Program-made: the position numbers and the translations under genes
The notes under the pieces: model-generated
What the model saw: only the letters and a program-made list of their open reading frames with translations
The model's database searches: none
Told to the model about the DNA's origin: nothing
Shown here: in pieces, positions 1 through 8,508 of the stretch
Layout: the number at the start of each line of letters is the position of its first letter
Numbering within the stretch: the stretch's first letter is position 1
Origin: Bacteroidales bacterium UBA4459
GTDB taxonomy: Bacteria > Bacteroidota > Bacteroidia > Bacteroidales > F082
Length of the DNA: 25,322 nucleotides
Reading direction: 5' to 3'
Assembly (NCBI GenBank): GCA_002389465.1
Contig: DGOT01000245.1
Coordinates: 1-25,322, forward strand

Positions 1-12
1 TCCGTTCCTAAA

Positions 13-50
13 TAAAAACAGCGCTTGCAAGAAGATCGCAAACGCTGTTT
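13..50 (-). terminator. Rho-independent terminator of the clpS-nfeD-floA operon
   Basis: Read on the minus strand just after the floA stop, AAACAGCG (50-43) pairs with CGCTGTTT (23-16). An inner TTGC/GCAA pair (38-41 with 25-28) extends the stem, and the RNA then runs into a T-rich stretch. It sits about 20 bases after floA, as expected for an operon end. Confidence 0.8.
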
Positions 51-68
51 CAGTATACGCTTTAAGGA

Positions 69-1055
69 TTATCCTTTTGTATCCCCTTCAGTCGATGGAT
101 CTTCCGATATGGACTCTCTCATCTTCGTGTCAGCCTTAATATTCTGAAACTTATAATAGTCCATAATACCCAGATTACCCGATCTGAAAGCATCTGCCAT
201 AGCTTTTGGAATTTCTGCTTCTGCCTGAATTACGTTTGCCCTTGCTTCCTGGGCCTTGGCTTTCATCTCCTGTTCTAGGGCCACTGCCATTGCCCTTCTT
301 TCCTCTGCTTTGGCCTGGGCAATATTCTTATCAGCATTTGCCTGGTCCATCTGCAAGGCAGCACCGATATTTTTACCGATATCGATATCAGCAATATCAA
401 TAGATAAAATCTCGAAAGCCGTTCCGGAATCAAGGCCTTTCTGAAGCACTACCTTTGAAATACTATCCGGATTTTCGAGCACAGCTTTATGCGAATCGGC
501 AGAACCGATTGAGGAAACTATACCTTCGCCAACGCGGGCAAGTACAGTTTCTTCGCCGGCGCCACCTACCAACTGGTCAATATTTGCCCTAACCGTTACA
601 CGTGCCATAGCAATCAACTGGATACCGTCTTTGGCAACGGCCGCCACTTTTTTCGTGTCAATTACTTTGGGGTTTACCGACATCTGAACAGCTTCCAGCA
701 CATCACGCCCTGCGAGGTCGATAGCTGTGGCCGTTTTGAAATCAAGTTCTATATTAGCTTTGTCAGCTGATATCAAGGAATTGACTACAGCCTGCACATG
801 TCCGCCTGCCAGATAGTGGGCTTCCATATCATCCCGTTTTAGATCCAGTCCGGCTTTTGTAGCCGCAATTAAACTGGTGACAATAACTCCGGGAGGGACT
901 TTTCTCCAGCGCATTAATATTAGCTGAAGCAACGATATACGTACACCCGAAACGAGGGCCGTAAACCATAAACCAACAGGAATGAAATAAAACAGCAACC
1001 ATAGCAAAAATATGGCACCGATACCGGAAGCAATAAGCACATAAATATTAGTCAT
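69..1055 (-). CDS. floA: Flotillin-like protein FloA
   Basis: Bacterial flotillins of this type are membrane-anchored scaffold proteins that form foci in the membrane and organise membrane microdomains. The 328-residue product has a hydrophobic N-terminus (about residues 5-27), then a long soluble SPFH-type region beginning near VPPGVIVTSLIAATKAGLDL, and an Ala/Glu/Lys-rich stretch at about 235-290 typical of the flotillin coiled coil. Length matches the usual FloA (about 330). It is the last gene of a three-gene operon, 2 bases after nfeD, and pairing of a flotillin with an NfeD protein is a well-known arrangement. I saw no truncation. The family call is strong; the role in this cell is inferred from the family. 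Confidence 0.93.
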   Translation of the reverse strand: MTNIYVLIASGIGAIFLLWLLFYFIPVGLWFTALVSGVRISLLQLILMRWRKVPPGVIVTSLIAATKAGLDLKRDDMEAHYLAGGHVQAVVNSLISADKANIELDFKTATAIDLAGRDVLEAVQMSVNPKVIDTKKVAAVAKDGIQLIAMARVTVRANIDQLVGGAGEETVLARVGEGIVSSIGSADSHKAVLENPDSISKVVLQKGLDSGTAFEILSIDIADIDIGKNIGAALQMDQANADKNIAQAKAEERRAMAVALEQEMKAKAQEARANVIQAEAEIPKAMADAFRSGNLGIMDYYKFQNIKADTKMRESISEDPSTEGDTKG

Positions 1056-1057
1056 AA

Positions 1058-1525
1058 TTATTCATTTAAGTTTTTAATAAATATTTTATTTCCTGCAATC
1101 TTCACAATCTCTATATCACTGTTCTCATCGAGAAACTCAGCCAGCGCACTCACTTCAAAAAACTGATCATAAAATACAGCTTTCCCCATCGGGGCACAAC
1201 GTGAAATTGTTTTACCCTTATCCCCTACTTTCAAATCTACTGACTTAAAGGTGCGTGCCTTGCTGTCGATACGCGTGTCCAGCATAGCCTTTTTCCATGT
1301 TTTTGATCTCAGCGCCAGGACCAGTCCTATTAAGTTAACACCCAGTGTAACCGCCAGCGCTATATGACCTTCGTAAACACCCTGCCGTGTATAAGCCAGC
1401 CATATACCAGCTGCCATTAACACGAACCCAATAATTCCGGCAACACCCGAACCGGGTATAACTAATATTTCCAACAGCAACATGAGTAGGCCTACCAGGA
1501 TGAGAATAATAATAACAGGCCACAT
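1058..1525 (-). CDS. Short NfeD-family membrane protein
   Basis: NfeD proteins are membrane partners of flotillins and stomatins, with an OB-fold domain that probably contacts the partner. This 155-residue protein is the short form: hydrophobic segments cover about residues 3-65, and the C-terminal soluble part (about 95-153, containing VGDKGKT and AGNKIFIK) fits the NfeD OB fold. It lacks the ClpP-like serine protease domain of long NfeD proteins. It lies 3 bases after clpS and 2 bases before floA on the same strand, so the three are almost certainly co-transcribed and NfeD and FloA likely act together in the membrane. Confidence 0.85.
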   Translation of the reverse strand: MWPVIIILILVGLLMLLLEILVIPGSGVAGIIGFVLMAAGIWLAYTRQGVYEGHIALAVTLGVNLIGLVLALRSKTWKKAMLDTRIDSKARTFKSVDLKVGDKGKTISRCAPMGKAVFYDQFFEVSALAEFLDENSDIEIVKIAGNKIFIKNLNE

Positions 1526-1528
1526 ATT

Positions 1529-1804
1529 CTATTTAATTTTAACAGTTAGTTTTCGGTTTATCATCTCTGTGTAAAACGGTTTCAATTCATTAAACGAACC
1601 GCTCTTTACAGGACATTTTCCTTTGTAATGTGCAATCAACGCACAATTTTCCGCCTGCAAAGGATCGTGTTCACAAACATCAATCAACGACTCAATCACA
1701 AAATCAAATGTGTTGACATCATCGTTATACAAAATCAGACGTTTCTGTTCCTCTTGCTGTTCAGCGGTTTGGTCTGAATAAGATGTTTTTTCTTTAGTTG
1801 ACAT
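1529..1804 (-). CDS. clpS: ATP-dependent Clp protease adaptor ClpS
   Basis: ClpS binds the N-terminal domain of ClpA/ClpC and delivers proteins with destabilising N-terminal residues to the ClpP protease. The 91-residue product has the ClpS core: LILYNDDVNTFDFVIESL near residue 23, with the NDD motif that contacts the N-degron, and later HYKGKCPVKSG. The first 20 or so residues are a polar, Glu/Gln-rich flexible extension, as in other ClpS proteins. It is the first gene of an operon with nfeD (gap 3 bases) and floA, behind a TAACTTTG promoter. The start ATG lies about 25 bases after the predicted transcription start. Confidence 0.93.
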   Translation of the reverse strand: MSTKEKTSYSDQTAEQQEEQKRLILYNDDVNTFDFVIESLIDVCEHDPLQAENCALIAHYKGKCPVKSGSFNELKPFYTEMINRKLTVKIK

Positions 1805-1834
1805 GAGCTTTTGCTAATGTTTTATCACATGCTT

Positions 1835-1867
1835 CAAAGTTAATAAAAATTACATCTAAACATCAAA
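1835..1867 (-). promoter_or_regulatory. Bacteroidota-type promoter of clpS-nfeD-floA
   Basis: On the minus strand, TTTG (1867-1864) and TAACTTTG (1842-1835) are separated by 21 bases, close to the Bacteroidota consensus of TTTG, 19-21 bases, TAnnTTTG. Transcription would start near 1829, about 25 bases before the clpS ATG. Confidence 0.6.
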
Positions 1868-1924
1868 GTCAAAGTAATAATTAAACATGCTTACCCACAC
1901 AATTATCCCAACGGAAAACTGTTA

Positions 1925-1932
1925 TACTTTTG
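1925..1932 (+). promoter_or_regulatory. -7 element (TACTTTTG) of the Nudix gene
   Basis: TACTTTTG matches TAnnTTTG exactly. Its last base is only 6 bases before the ATG at 1939, so the transcript would begin at or next to the start codon. I saw no clear -33 TTTG. This placement decides the start: the upstream TTG at 1930 lies inside the promoter element and cannot be used from it. Confidence 0.6.
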
Positions 1933-1938
1933 TACCAC

Positions 1939-2568
1939 ATGGAATCCTTTACAACATTTATAAATTACATCGAAAGAAGATTACAACAACCGCTGCCCGG
2001 GCTGGATGCGCAATTACGTCTCGTCCCGGCATCAAGATTAAAAGAGCTTAGAAAGATGACGGGACCACTGAATGCAAGGCAGAGTTCAGTGCTTATACTT
2101 TTTTTTCCTTATAAAAACGACATTGGTATTCTGCTGATAAAAAGAACTACTGACCAGAGTGTGCACAGTGGTCAGATATCTTTTCCTGGCGGTAAAAAGG
2201 AAGATACTGACCATGACCTTAAAGAAACAGCCCTTCGCGAAACTTTTGAGGAAGTTGGCATTGCGCCGGAATATATAACAATCATCGGTGCCCTTTCCAG
2301 ACTTTACATTCCACCCAGCAATTTTGATGTTTACCCTTTTGTGGGTTATGTTAATGCTCATCCTCATGTGACGATCAATTCAGAAGTGGAAAAAGTGATG
2401 AAAGTTTCGCTTAACGAGCTTACCAATCCAAATCTTCCCATTGAAAAAACCATTAGAGGACACGATGGGCAGCTTTATAAGGTACCCTGTTATTACATTC
2501 AGAATGAAACCATTTGGGGTGCTACAGCTATGATGTTGAGCGAGTTGCTAGCCGTTATCCTGGAGTAA
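1939..2568 (+). CDS. Nudix hydrolase, CoA pyrophosphatase type
   Basis: Family members hydrolyse coenzyme A and its derivatives to 3',5'-ADP and phosphopantetheine. The 209-residue product carries a Nudix box of the CoA-pyrophosphatase subtype: the stretch from SFPGGKKEDTDHD to ALRETFEEVGI has the metal-binding REtfEE core and the one-residue longer spacing I associate with this subfamily (E. coli NudL). The upstream RQSSVLILFFPY, with PGGKKED following, also fits. I chose the ATG at 1939 over the in-frame TTG at 1930, because the promoter TACTTTTG overlaps that TTG. The resulting mRNA would be leaderless. The gene is divergent from clpS and convergent with the OsmC-like gene, with 4 bases between the stops. 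Confidence 0.85.
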   Translation: MESFTTFINYIERRLQQPLPGLDAQLRLVPASRLKELRKMTGPLNARQSSVLILFFPYKNDIGILLIKRTTDQSVHSGQISFPGGKKEDTDHDLKETALRETFEEVGIAPEYITIIGALSRLYIPPSNFDVYPFVGYVNAHPHVTINSEVEKVMKVSLNELTNPNLPIEKTIRGHDGQLYKVPCYYIQNETIWGATAMMLSELLAVILE

Positions 2569-2572
2569 GCTG

Positions 2573-2989
2573 CTATTCTTCTATAATGATCTCATGAATC
2601 AATTCCGCTTTCGCTCTGAGCATCTCACTTACACCGCAATACCTGTCTTGCGAAAGAGTTACCGCTTTTTCCAGTTTGGCCATCGGCAGGTCTTTCCCTT
2701 TAAAGATGTATTTGATGTATATCGTATGGAAATATTTTGGGTGCTCATCGGTTAGTTCTCCGCTCACTTCTACATTAAAAGAATCGGGTTTTACCCGCAT
2801 TTTAGTCAGGATGGAGATTACGTCCATTGCCGTGCAACCACCAAGCGACACCAGGGTCAACGGTTTTGGTCTCGGGCCCCTGTCTTTTCCTCCTACGCGT
2901 TCTTCCGCATCAATAATAATCTTAAAGTTATTTACTTCGACCTCAAAAGCCATTTCGTCCATCCAGTTGATATTTACTGTTTCTGCCAT
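2573..2989 (-). CDS. OsmC/Ohr-family protein, YhfA-like
   Basis: OsmC/Ohr proteins are small cytoplasmic proteins that often reduce organic hydroperoxides with a pair of cysteines. Counting from the ATG at 2989 the product has 138 residues, with the two conserved cysteines at C52 (SLGGCTAMDVI) and C118 (RYCGVSEML), the OsmC spacing. The N-terminal EVEVNNFKIIIDAEE strands also fit. A TTG 18 bases upstream would add six residues (MNKRKI), but the ATG follows an A/G-rich stretch and gives the usual family N-terminus. The B12 operon lies upstream on the same strand with no clear terminator between, so some read-through is possible. Peroxidase activity is inferred from the family only. Confidence 0.85.
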   Translation of the reverse strand: MAETVNINWMDEMAFEVEVNNFKIIIDAEERVGGKDRGPRPKPLTLVSLGGCTAMDVISILTKMRVKPDSFNVEVSGELTDEHPKYFHTIYIKYIFKGKDLPMAKLEKAVTLSQDRYCGVSEMLRAKAELIHEIIIEE

Positions 2990-3050
2990 AATTTTTCTTT
3001 TATTCAATTCCGGCTGCGAAAATAATTAAATTGTGTAAATGAAATGTTAA

Positions 3051-4139
3051 CTAATCTATGAACCCGATATCCCCCGGTGCGATACCTGCCTCAAATTTCT
3101 GCACTAAAACTCCGCCGGGAGTGTAGCGGTATACAGTTCCGTTGCGGGTGTAATCGTTGGCATCGGTTACATAAACATCTGATCCGGGACTAACCCCGAG
3201 GGCATAAAAGTTATCATTCTCGCCTGCCCGGACAAAGTAATTATCAGGCAACTGGGTAGTTGAAATAGCCATCCGGTACACATTTTTATTGAGGTAATAA
3301 AGTGTATCACCTGTTTTGTTGATATGCAGATTGTCAGGCGAACTATTGAGATCAGGAAATTCCAGACGCATCAATACGTCCTTGTTTTCAGGATCTATTT
3401 TCCATAAAGTCGGAACTTCTTCATTTAAATAACCACCACTACATAAAACCCACAGATGGTTGTTCTTATCCAGCACCATACTGTTCGGTTCCATACCCAC
3501 TTCTGTGCTATCGGTTACCTGCAGATTTTCGCTGTCGACGATCATGATCATATTGTTCGGTTTATCCTGCTGAAATGCCGACCAGTTGGTAATGAATATT
3601 TCATTCCCATACTTCAGCAGGTTTTCCGAAGTCCTTCCTAATGCGATCCGGGATATTATTTCCATGTTTTCCGTATTGATCAATGTCAGGTTGTTTTCAT
3701 ACAGGTCGGAAACCAATGCCCGCTGGTTGTCTATTTTCAGAATATAACGTGGAGAAGTCAAGCCGGTTGTTTTTGCCTGGTATTTACCGGTAACCGCATT
3801 AATTTTATATACCACGTGTGAATTATTCACCACTATATAAATACTATTCTCATCAAAAGTGATGCTGTTGGCTACATCGCCCAGTGGCGCTCCGTTGATC
3901 CGGTAAAAAACCTGCTGGCTGACTGCGCTGGTTTTATAATTATAATATGTAAGCGAAGCATTACCGGCTGTAAAATTCCCTTCATTAACTACAAACATGG
4001 CATTCTGGAACTCTCCGATAGGGGGAGCAGGGGTTTCCTCTTTTTCACAGGAATCTAACAAAAGTACGATAACCAACACCACGATCATTCCTAAAAACCG
4101 CATCGATCTTAATTTAATCATGTTCTTTATTATTCTCAT
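3051..4139 (-). CDS. BtuG-like surface lipoprotein, beta-propeller, B12 uptake
   Basis: In gut Bacteroidetes, BtuG is a surface beta-propeller lipoprotein that binds vitamin B12 very tightly and sits on BtuB. This 362-residue protein has a lipoprotein signal ending in VLLLDSC, followed by an acidic/charged EKEE run that fits a Bacteroidetes surface-export signal. The rest is repeated short beta-rich units such as FVVNEGNFTAG, NSITFDENSIYIVVNN and NHLWVLCSGG, as in YncE/DUF5074-type propellers. It is the last gene of the riboswitch-controlled operon, 6 bases after the receptor gene. Three in-frame ATGs (4139, 4121, 4103) precede the hydrophobic segment, so the exact start is uncertain. The B12 role rests on the context plus the propeller-lipoprotein architecture. 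Confidence 0.8.
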   Translation of the reverse strand: MRIIKNMIKLRSMRFLGMIVVLVIVLLLDSCEKEETPAPPIGEFQNAMFVVNEGNFTAGNASLTYYNYKTSAVSQQVFYRINGAPLGDVANSITFDENSIYIVVNNSHVVYKINAVTGKYQAKTTGLTSPRYILKIDNQRALVSDLYENNLTLINTENMEIISRIALGRTSENLLKYGNEIFITNWSAFQQDKPNNMIMIVDSENLQVTDSTEVGMEPNSMVLDKNNHLWVLCSGGYLNEEVPTLWKIDPENKDVLMRLEFPDLNSSPDNLHINKTGDTLYYLNKNVYRMAISTTQLPDNYFVRAGENDNFYALGVSPGSDVYVTDANDYTRNGTVYRYTPGGVLVQKFEAGIAPGDIGFID

Positions 4140-4145
4140 ATTTTA

Positions 4146-6107
4146 TTATTTCCACTTAAATACTACAAACACTTCATAATTTCTTCCTGGCATCGGCCGC
4201 CACAACACGGCTTGATAACTTACATTAAAAAGGTTGTTTACCCCAAACTTCGCCTCAAGACTTACACTATGTATATCAAAACTTTTCCCCACGGAAATGC
4301 TACTCAGCGAAAAAGCTGGCAATACGTTGGAATAAAGCGATTCGTCGTTCAGCGATGTATTTCTTTTTCCCGTAAATTGGGTGTTCCATGTGCACTCGAA
4401 TTTCCGGTACGACAAATAAGCGAATACATTTCCGGAGTGTAACGGTACATAGATCAGTTGCCGCCCGGCGTAGCCTCCTTCTTTAGCTTCGTTGCTTTCG
4501 TTAGTAGATTTGGCAAACGAATAACGGGCAATAAACTTATAAACAACCTTGCCTTTCTGCCCGTACATTTGGCCTAAAGCCTCCAGTCCACGGGCATGTA
4601 CAAAAGCAATATTGCGTGCCGTCCAGTACCTGTAATCGGTAGGCACCCACTGGATCCAGTCGTTGATGTACGAATCGTAGCCGCTCAGCTCCACCGTAAA
4701 ACCGAGAGTTCCGGAAACACGTTTTACATAAGTGATTCCGCCTTCGTACTGTATTCCATACTCCGGTTTCAGGTATTCATTACCTCCCGGATACCAGTAC
4801 AGGTCATTTAAGCCAGGCAGATTATAATTGTAATTTGCATTGAACCTAAGATAAAGATCCTGTTCTTCGAAAGGCTTTACGGAAATCCCGGCGAACGGTG
4901 CCGGAGGAGTAAAAGCGTTATCAACAAATTGCTGGCGAAGAAGCAGCTCTATATTTACAAATCCAGAAAAACTTTTTGCTATTTTCAGATACAGGCCAAA
5001 ATCGTTTCTCGACTTTATACCTGAGTAATTATTTGAATTAACCCGGTTCAATGCTACATCCAGACCCGCTGACAACGTCCATCCTCTACTGAGCAATTGT
5101 GTCAGCCCGGCCTTGATAAAACCACTGTTTGTTTTGTTAACAGACTGAATAAATGTGACCGTATCTTCCGGATCAACTGAAGTGGCCGTTACCAGCAAAT
5201 AGTCCAGGTCTTCGTAAAACCAGGCTGCCTTTACCTGAAGCATACTGTTTTTTTTATGAAATTTCCATTTCAGGATATTCCGGCTGGTAAAACTCGCCTG
5301 TTCTTCCTTATGGTTATCATGATTCTGGCTGCTCATCACCGGAGGAATTTCCCTGAAGTTCCACTGATTCCAGGTAATAACTTCCAACTCGTTGAAGGCA
5401 GATAGCCTGTACGTAAAACTCTGTGTAAACCCTCTGTTGTAATACGAGGCATTCTTTTGTGTCTGCCACTCCGGCGGAATAATTGCCTTGTTATAAAAAG
5501 AGAATGAGTTTTCGGAAGAAGTCAGATGAGCAGAGGTCAGCGATGCAAATTTTTCGTTGCCAAGATTCATATTCAAAGAAGAAGAGAACGTTTTGAAACT
5601 GCCAAAGGTCTGGATAAACGAGAGTTTTTCGTCAGGCTGACGTTTACCGGAAAACAGATTGATGGCTCCGCCTAATGCTCCCGAAGTGTTTTCGAGCGAG
5701 CTCCCGCCGTAATTTAAAATAGCGTGGCTGTAAAAGTTGTTGGGCACGAGCGACAGGTCCACCTGCCCGAGCATGGGTGAGTTGATCTCAATGTCGTTCC
5801 ACAACACTTTCGTGTGTGAGGCTGCCGTACCTCTGAATGAGGCTGTCGCCAGGCTTCCCTTTCCGTAATTTTTCACAAAGACAGGTGTATGCGCCGATAA
5901 CAATTCAGCCAGACTCAAATGGTTGAACTCCGATTTGACCAGTGTGTCAATCTCTTCGGTTTTGGTGGGAGCATTACGTTCGTATTTTCGTGCAATGATT
6001 TCGGTCTCATCCAGGTAGAGTGTATCGAATATCATCTGTGCTTCTGCTTCCTGAAACAAAATCCAGGACAGAAACGCAAAGGCGATATTTTTCGGGGAAA
6101 TTGTCAT
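4146..6107 (-). CDS. btuB: TonB-dependent outer-membrane receptor, BtuB-like (B12)
   Basis: This is a 653-residue outer-membrane receptor predicted to carry cobalamin or a related corrinoid into the periplasm with energy from TonB-ExbBD. It has a signal peptide ending near QEAEAQ, a TonB-box-like stretch (LYLDETEIIA), a plug domain at about 55-165 (HLSLAELLSAHTPVFVKNYG, then SLENTSGALGGAINLFSG), and a beta-barrel of alternating aromatic strands ending in VFVVFKWK with a terminal aromatic-rich strand. The length is usual for BtuB-type receptors and shorter than SusC-type ones, and it has no carboxypeptidase-like N-terminal domain. Its operon sits behind a cobalamin riboswitch, which makes B12 the likely ligand. 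Confidence 0.87.
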   Translation of the reverse strand: MTISPKNIAFAFLSWILFQEAEAQMIFDTLYLDETEIIARKYERNAPTKTEEIDTLVKSEFNHLSLAELLSAHTPVFVKNYGKGSLATASFRGTAASHTKVLWNDIEINSPMLGQVDLSLVPNNFYSHAILNYGGSSLENTSGALGGAINLFSGKRQPDEKLSFIQTFGSFKTFSSSLNMNLGNEKFASLTSAHLTSSENSFSFYNKAIIPPEWQTQKNASYYNRGFTQSFTYRLSAFNELEVITWNQWNFREIPPVMSSQNHDNHKEEQASFTSRNILKWKFHKKNSMLQVKAAWFYEDLDYLLVTATSVDPEDTVTFIQSVNKTNSGFIKAGLTQLLSRGWTLSAGLDVALNRVNSNNYSGIKSRNDFGLYLKIAKSFSGFVNIELLLRQQFVDNAFTPPAPFAGISVKPFEEQDLYLRFNANYNYNLPGLNDLYWYPGGNEYLKPEYGIQYEGGITYVKRVSGTLGFTVELSGYDSYINDWIQWVPTDYRYWTARNIAFVHARGLEALGQMYGQKGKVVYKFIARYSFAKSTNESNEAKEGGYAGRQLIYVPLHSGNVFAYLSYRKFECTWNTQFTGKRNTSLNDESLYSNVLPAFSLSSISVGKSFDIHSVSLEAKFGVNNLFNVSYQAVLWRPMPGRNYEVFVVFKWK

Positions 6108-6113
6108 TGACTA

Positions 6114-7127
6114 TTACAGATGAACGATCTTTAATGTGTGCACACTATTTCCGTTAAGTATCCGGATAAACAGTACTCCTTTTGGAAACTCGCTAACAGA
6201 AATACTGGTTTCCCTGTGTTGAACTGTACCGGAGGAATAAACCGTGTGTCCTGTAAGATCGTAAATGACAAATTCTCCACCCAGTTCAATACCCGTTATT
6301 TTCAGCACATCAGTTACAGGGTTTGGCACCGCCACAATCATATTTCTGTCAGGATTCTCATCGACATCCATATGATTTTTATCGTGGATCACACCTACGG
6401 CATCCAAGTCAAAACCTGATGATTCAAAAGGTGTCGGCCACGGGTCGTTAATGATATTTCCCTGGCTGTCGTACGAGCTGTAATCAGGGTCAACACTTCC
6501 CACAACATCTACTATCCGAACAGCTATGATATTGGAAACATCCAGCCCTGTGCTGTCTTTCAATTTCTCCAGGTCGAAAGGTGTTCCGTACCCACCTCTG
6601 TACTTGCCAGCAAGGTTATGGAGTTTCGTAGCATCCAGAGTGCCAAATGAATCTACCTGGTCTTCCGTTTGTGTATAGGAGGTGCTCCCAAACCGGAAGA
6701 ACCGACTTCCATCTGAACTTACCTCCACAAAAGCCAATTCCAGAAACTCGTCACTGAAAGAGTTTTCAAATATGGCAAAATCGAAGCCGGGACCGTTTGC
6801 CACGGGTATATCAAAATAGAGTACGGCACTTCCGGCGTCCCCCAGGCTAACCACATTATTGTCGGCTATACCGATGCCTGCTGTGTCAGCTCCGTAAGTG
6901 GCATAACCAACGGCTGTGTCACTCATATCAGCGTATCCTCTATGCACAATGCATAGTGATGCCCATTGAACAAAAACTGCACTATCGGCTTTAATAGCAG
7001 TACTTCCCGGTTGTCCGGCAGGCGGAGCAAACTGTGCCACAGTTCTGACGGACGTAAGGAGAATTATTCCGGCAATTGCAACCACGTGCAACTGCCGGAA
7101 TAAATTATATTTCTTAAAAGAAACCAT
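6114..7127 (-). CDS. T9SS-exported cell-surface protein of the B12 operon
   Basis: This is a 337-residue exported protein of unproven function. It has a signal peptide (about 1-32, ending in SVRTVAQ), a beta-rich globular part (about 35-250) with GPGFDFAIFENSFSDEF, FVEVSSDGSRFFRFG and SSGFDLDAVGVIHDK, and a C-terminal type A T9SS sorting domain from about residue 265 (VAVPNPVTDVLKI to PKGVLFIRILNGN). T9SS would move it across the outer membrane and anchor or release it. Its start overlaps the stop of the upstream propeller gene by one base (TAATG), and it ends 6 bases before the receptor gene, so translation is probably coupled. The riboswitch context suggests a surface B12/corrinoid binding or capture role, which is inference. 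Confidence 0.8.
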   Translation of the reverse strand: MVSFKKYNLFRQLHVVAIAGIILLTSVRTVAQFAPPAGQPGSTAIKADSAVFVQWASLCIVHRGYADMSDTAVGYATYGADTAGIGIADNNVVSLGDAGSAVLYFDIPVANGPGFDFAIFENSFSDEFLELAFVEVSSDGSRFFRFGSTSYTQTEDQVDSFGTLDATKLHNLAGKYRGGYGTPFDLEKLKDSTGLDVSNIIAVRIVDVVGSVDPDYSSYDSQGNIINDPWPTPFESSGFDLDAVGVIHDKNHMDVDENPDRNMIVAVPNPVTDVLKITGIELGGEFVIYDLTGHTVYSSGTVQHRETSISVSEFPKGVLFIRILNGNSVHTLKIVHL

Positions 7128-8401
7128 TAGTTTTTAATGAACTTTCCTGTGTATACAGAGCCGGTCGTATAGATTTTAACAAAATAAATTCCAGTATGTA
7201 AAGAACTAATATCAATCTCTTTGTGCTCTTTGCCTACACATATAACTTTTCCGGTTAGATTCATGATCTCCGTTGTGGTAACATCTGAATTATCAAGGCC
7301 AGTAAAGTGGATGGTTGTGCTTGCCGGATTAGGGTATATGTTCAGGTCCTTAACCAAAAGGTTTTCGTTAATGCCTGTATTTTCCCGATAATCTACGGCA
7401 ATAGCCTGAGCAGAAATTCCTGCTTCAAAACTGCCTGCATTTTCTCCGCTAAGGTTATAAATAAAACCTTCTCCCGATGAAAAAAAATCTGTCGTTGTCA
7501 GATAAAACAGCTTGTTGATGGTATCCATGACTGAAGCGCCAATGGACATCACCTGCTGACTAACTACCGATGTATTTGTAAGTACATGATTAACCAGGTC
7601 ATACTCGGCAATACCGTTGTTGATCTCAAGATAAAATTTATCGCCCGACTGCCCCGTGGGATTAACAAGTGTTGCTTCATCGTAGGTAAATTGATCAACC
7701 ACTTCCCCCTGGAGATTAATCGTTGCAGCACGGAATGTATTATTGCCGTACTCTGACCTCATAAAGACGGTAACCAGCACATCCCAGCTGGCAAAGAAGC
7801 CAATGTCTTTGAAAAATTCGCCAAGGTCACTTTCCGTCATCACTACGTTATTAGCCAGATCGATGACGGCTGATTTGCCCGTAGTGCTCCCGTATGCCCC
7901 GGGTATGGCCACCATCACATAATTACCTCCCATCACCAGCATATCCGATGCCTCACCCGACACACCGCCGAACTCAGTGATTAGCGAAAGATCATCCATT
8001 GTATAAGTCCTTACAAAATTTTCGATGGTTGGATACCAGAACGAAGCAACAAGCACATCTCCGTTGGTTACCAGCTTATTTACTCCCGGAGCAGCAACCG
8101 AAGTCACCTTTTCGTAGGTGTCGATATTCAGTTTTACAATGGAGTCCTGAGCTGCCACGTAGGCAAACGGAGCATTAATCAGGACATCCTGAACCGATTG
8201 TGTGTAGATAGTGGCAAACTCAGTGGTTTCACCTGATGCTGGGTCGTACGAAGCAACTGTCACATAGTCGTCCGGATCGCTGTAATTTCCACCGTTAACA
8301 AGAATCACCTGTTTGGTAAAATAAGAGGTTTGTGCAACAGCACTCACTGCTGTAAACATCCAGAAGGAAGCCAGCAGACTTACAAAGTAAAATTTTCTCA
8401 T
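7127..8401 (-). CDS. T9SS-exported beta-propeller-like protein of the B12 operon
   Basis: This is the first gene behind the cobalamin riboswitch. The 424-residue product has a signal peptide (about 1-23, AVSAVAQ), a body of repeated beta units resembling a YncE/quinoprotein-like propeller (KQVILVNGGNYSDPDDYVTV, VKLNIDTYEKVTSV, SAVIDLANNVVM), and a T9SS type A sorting domain from about 350 (LNIYPNPASTTIHF to TGIYFVKIYTTGS). The opening VILVNGGNYS resembles the VVNEGNFTAG start of the BtuG-like lipoprotein encoded in the same operon. It may therefore be a T9SS-anchored counterpart of BtuG. The start ATG has little Shine-Dalgarno complementarity (AAAACTTTTATT before it), normal for this phylum. 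Confidence 0.78.
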   Translation of the reverse strand: MRKFYFVSLLASFWMFTAVSAVAQTSYFTKQVILVNGGNYSDPDDYVTVASYDPASGETTEFATIYTQSVQDVLINAPFAYVAAQDSIVKLNIDTYEKVTSVAAPGVNKLVTNGDVLVASFWYPTIENFVRTYTMDDLSLITEFGGVSGEASDMLVMGGNYVMVAIPGAYGSTTGKSAVIDLANNVVMTESDLGEFFKDIGFFASWDVLVTVFMRSEYGNNTFRAATINLQGEVVDQFTYDEATLVNPTGQSGDKFYLEINNGIAEYDLVNHVLTNTSVVSQQVMSIGASVMDTINKLFYLTTTDFFSSGEGFIYNLSGENAGSFEAGISAQAIAVDYRENTGINENLLVKDLNIYPNPASTTIHFTGLDNSDVTTTEIMNLTGKVICVGKEHKEIDISSLHTGIYFVKIYTTGSVYTGKFIKN

Positions 8402-8508
8402 AATAAAAGTTTTAAGGTTGATAAATAAAATATTTCCTCAAAACCTTTCAGGAACAAACAATAAGGAATGTTTCTAGAACATCACCAAGCCATTATCCCG
8501 AAAGCTTT

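Noticed and set aside
206..444. Plus-strand reading frames inside floA
   Set aside because: They are shadow frames of the flotillin gene, low in complexity and with no start signal.
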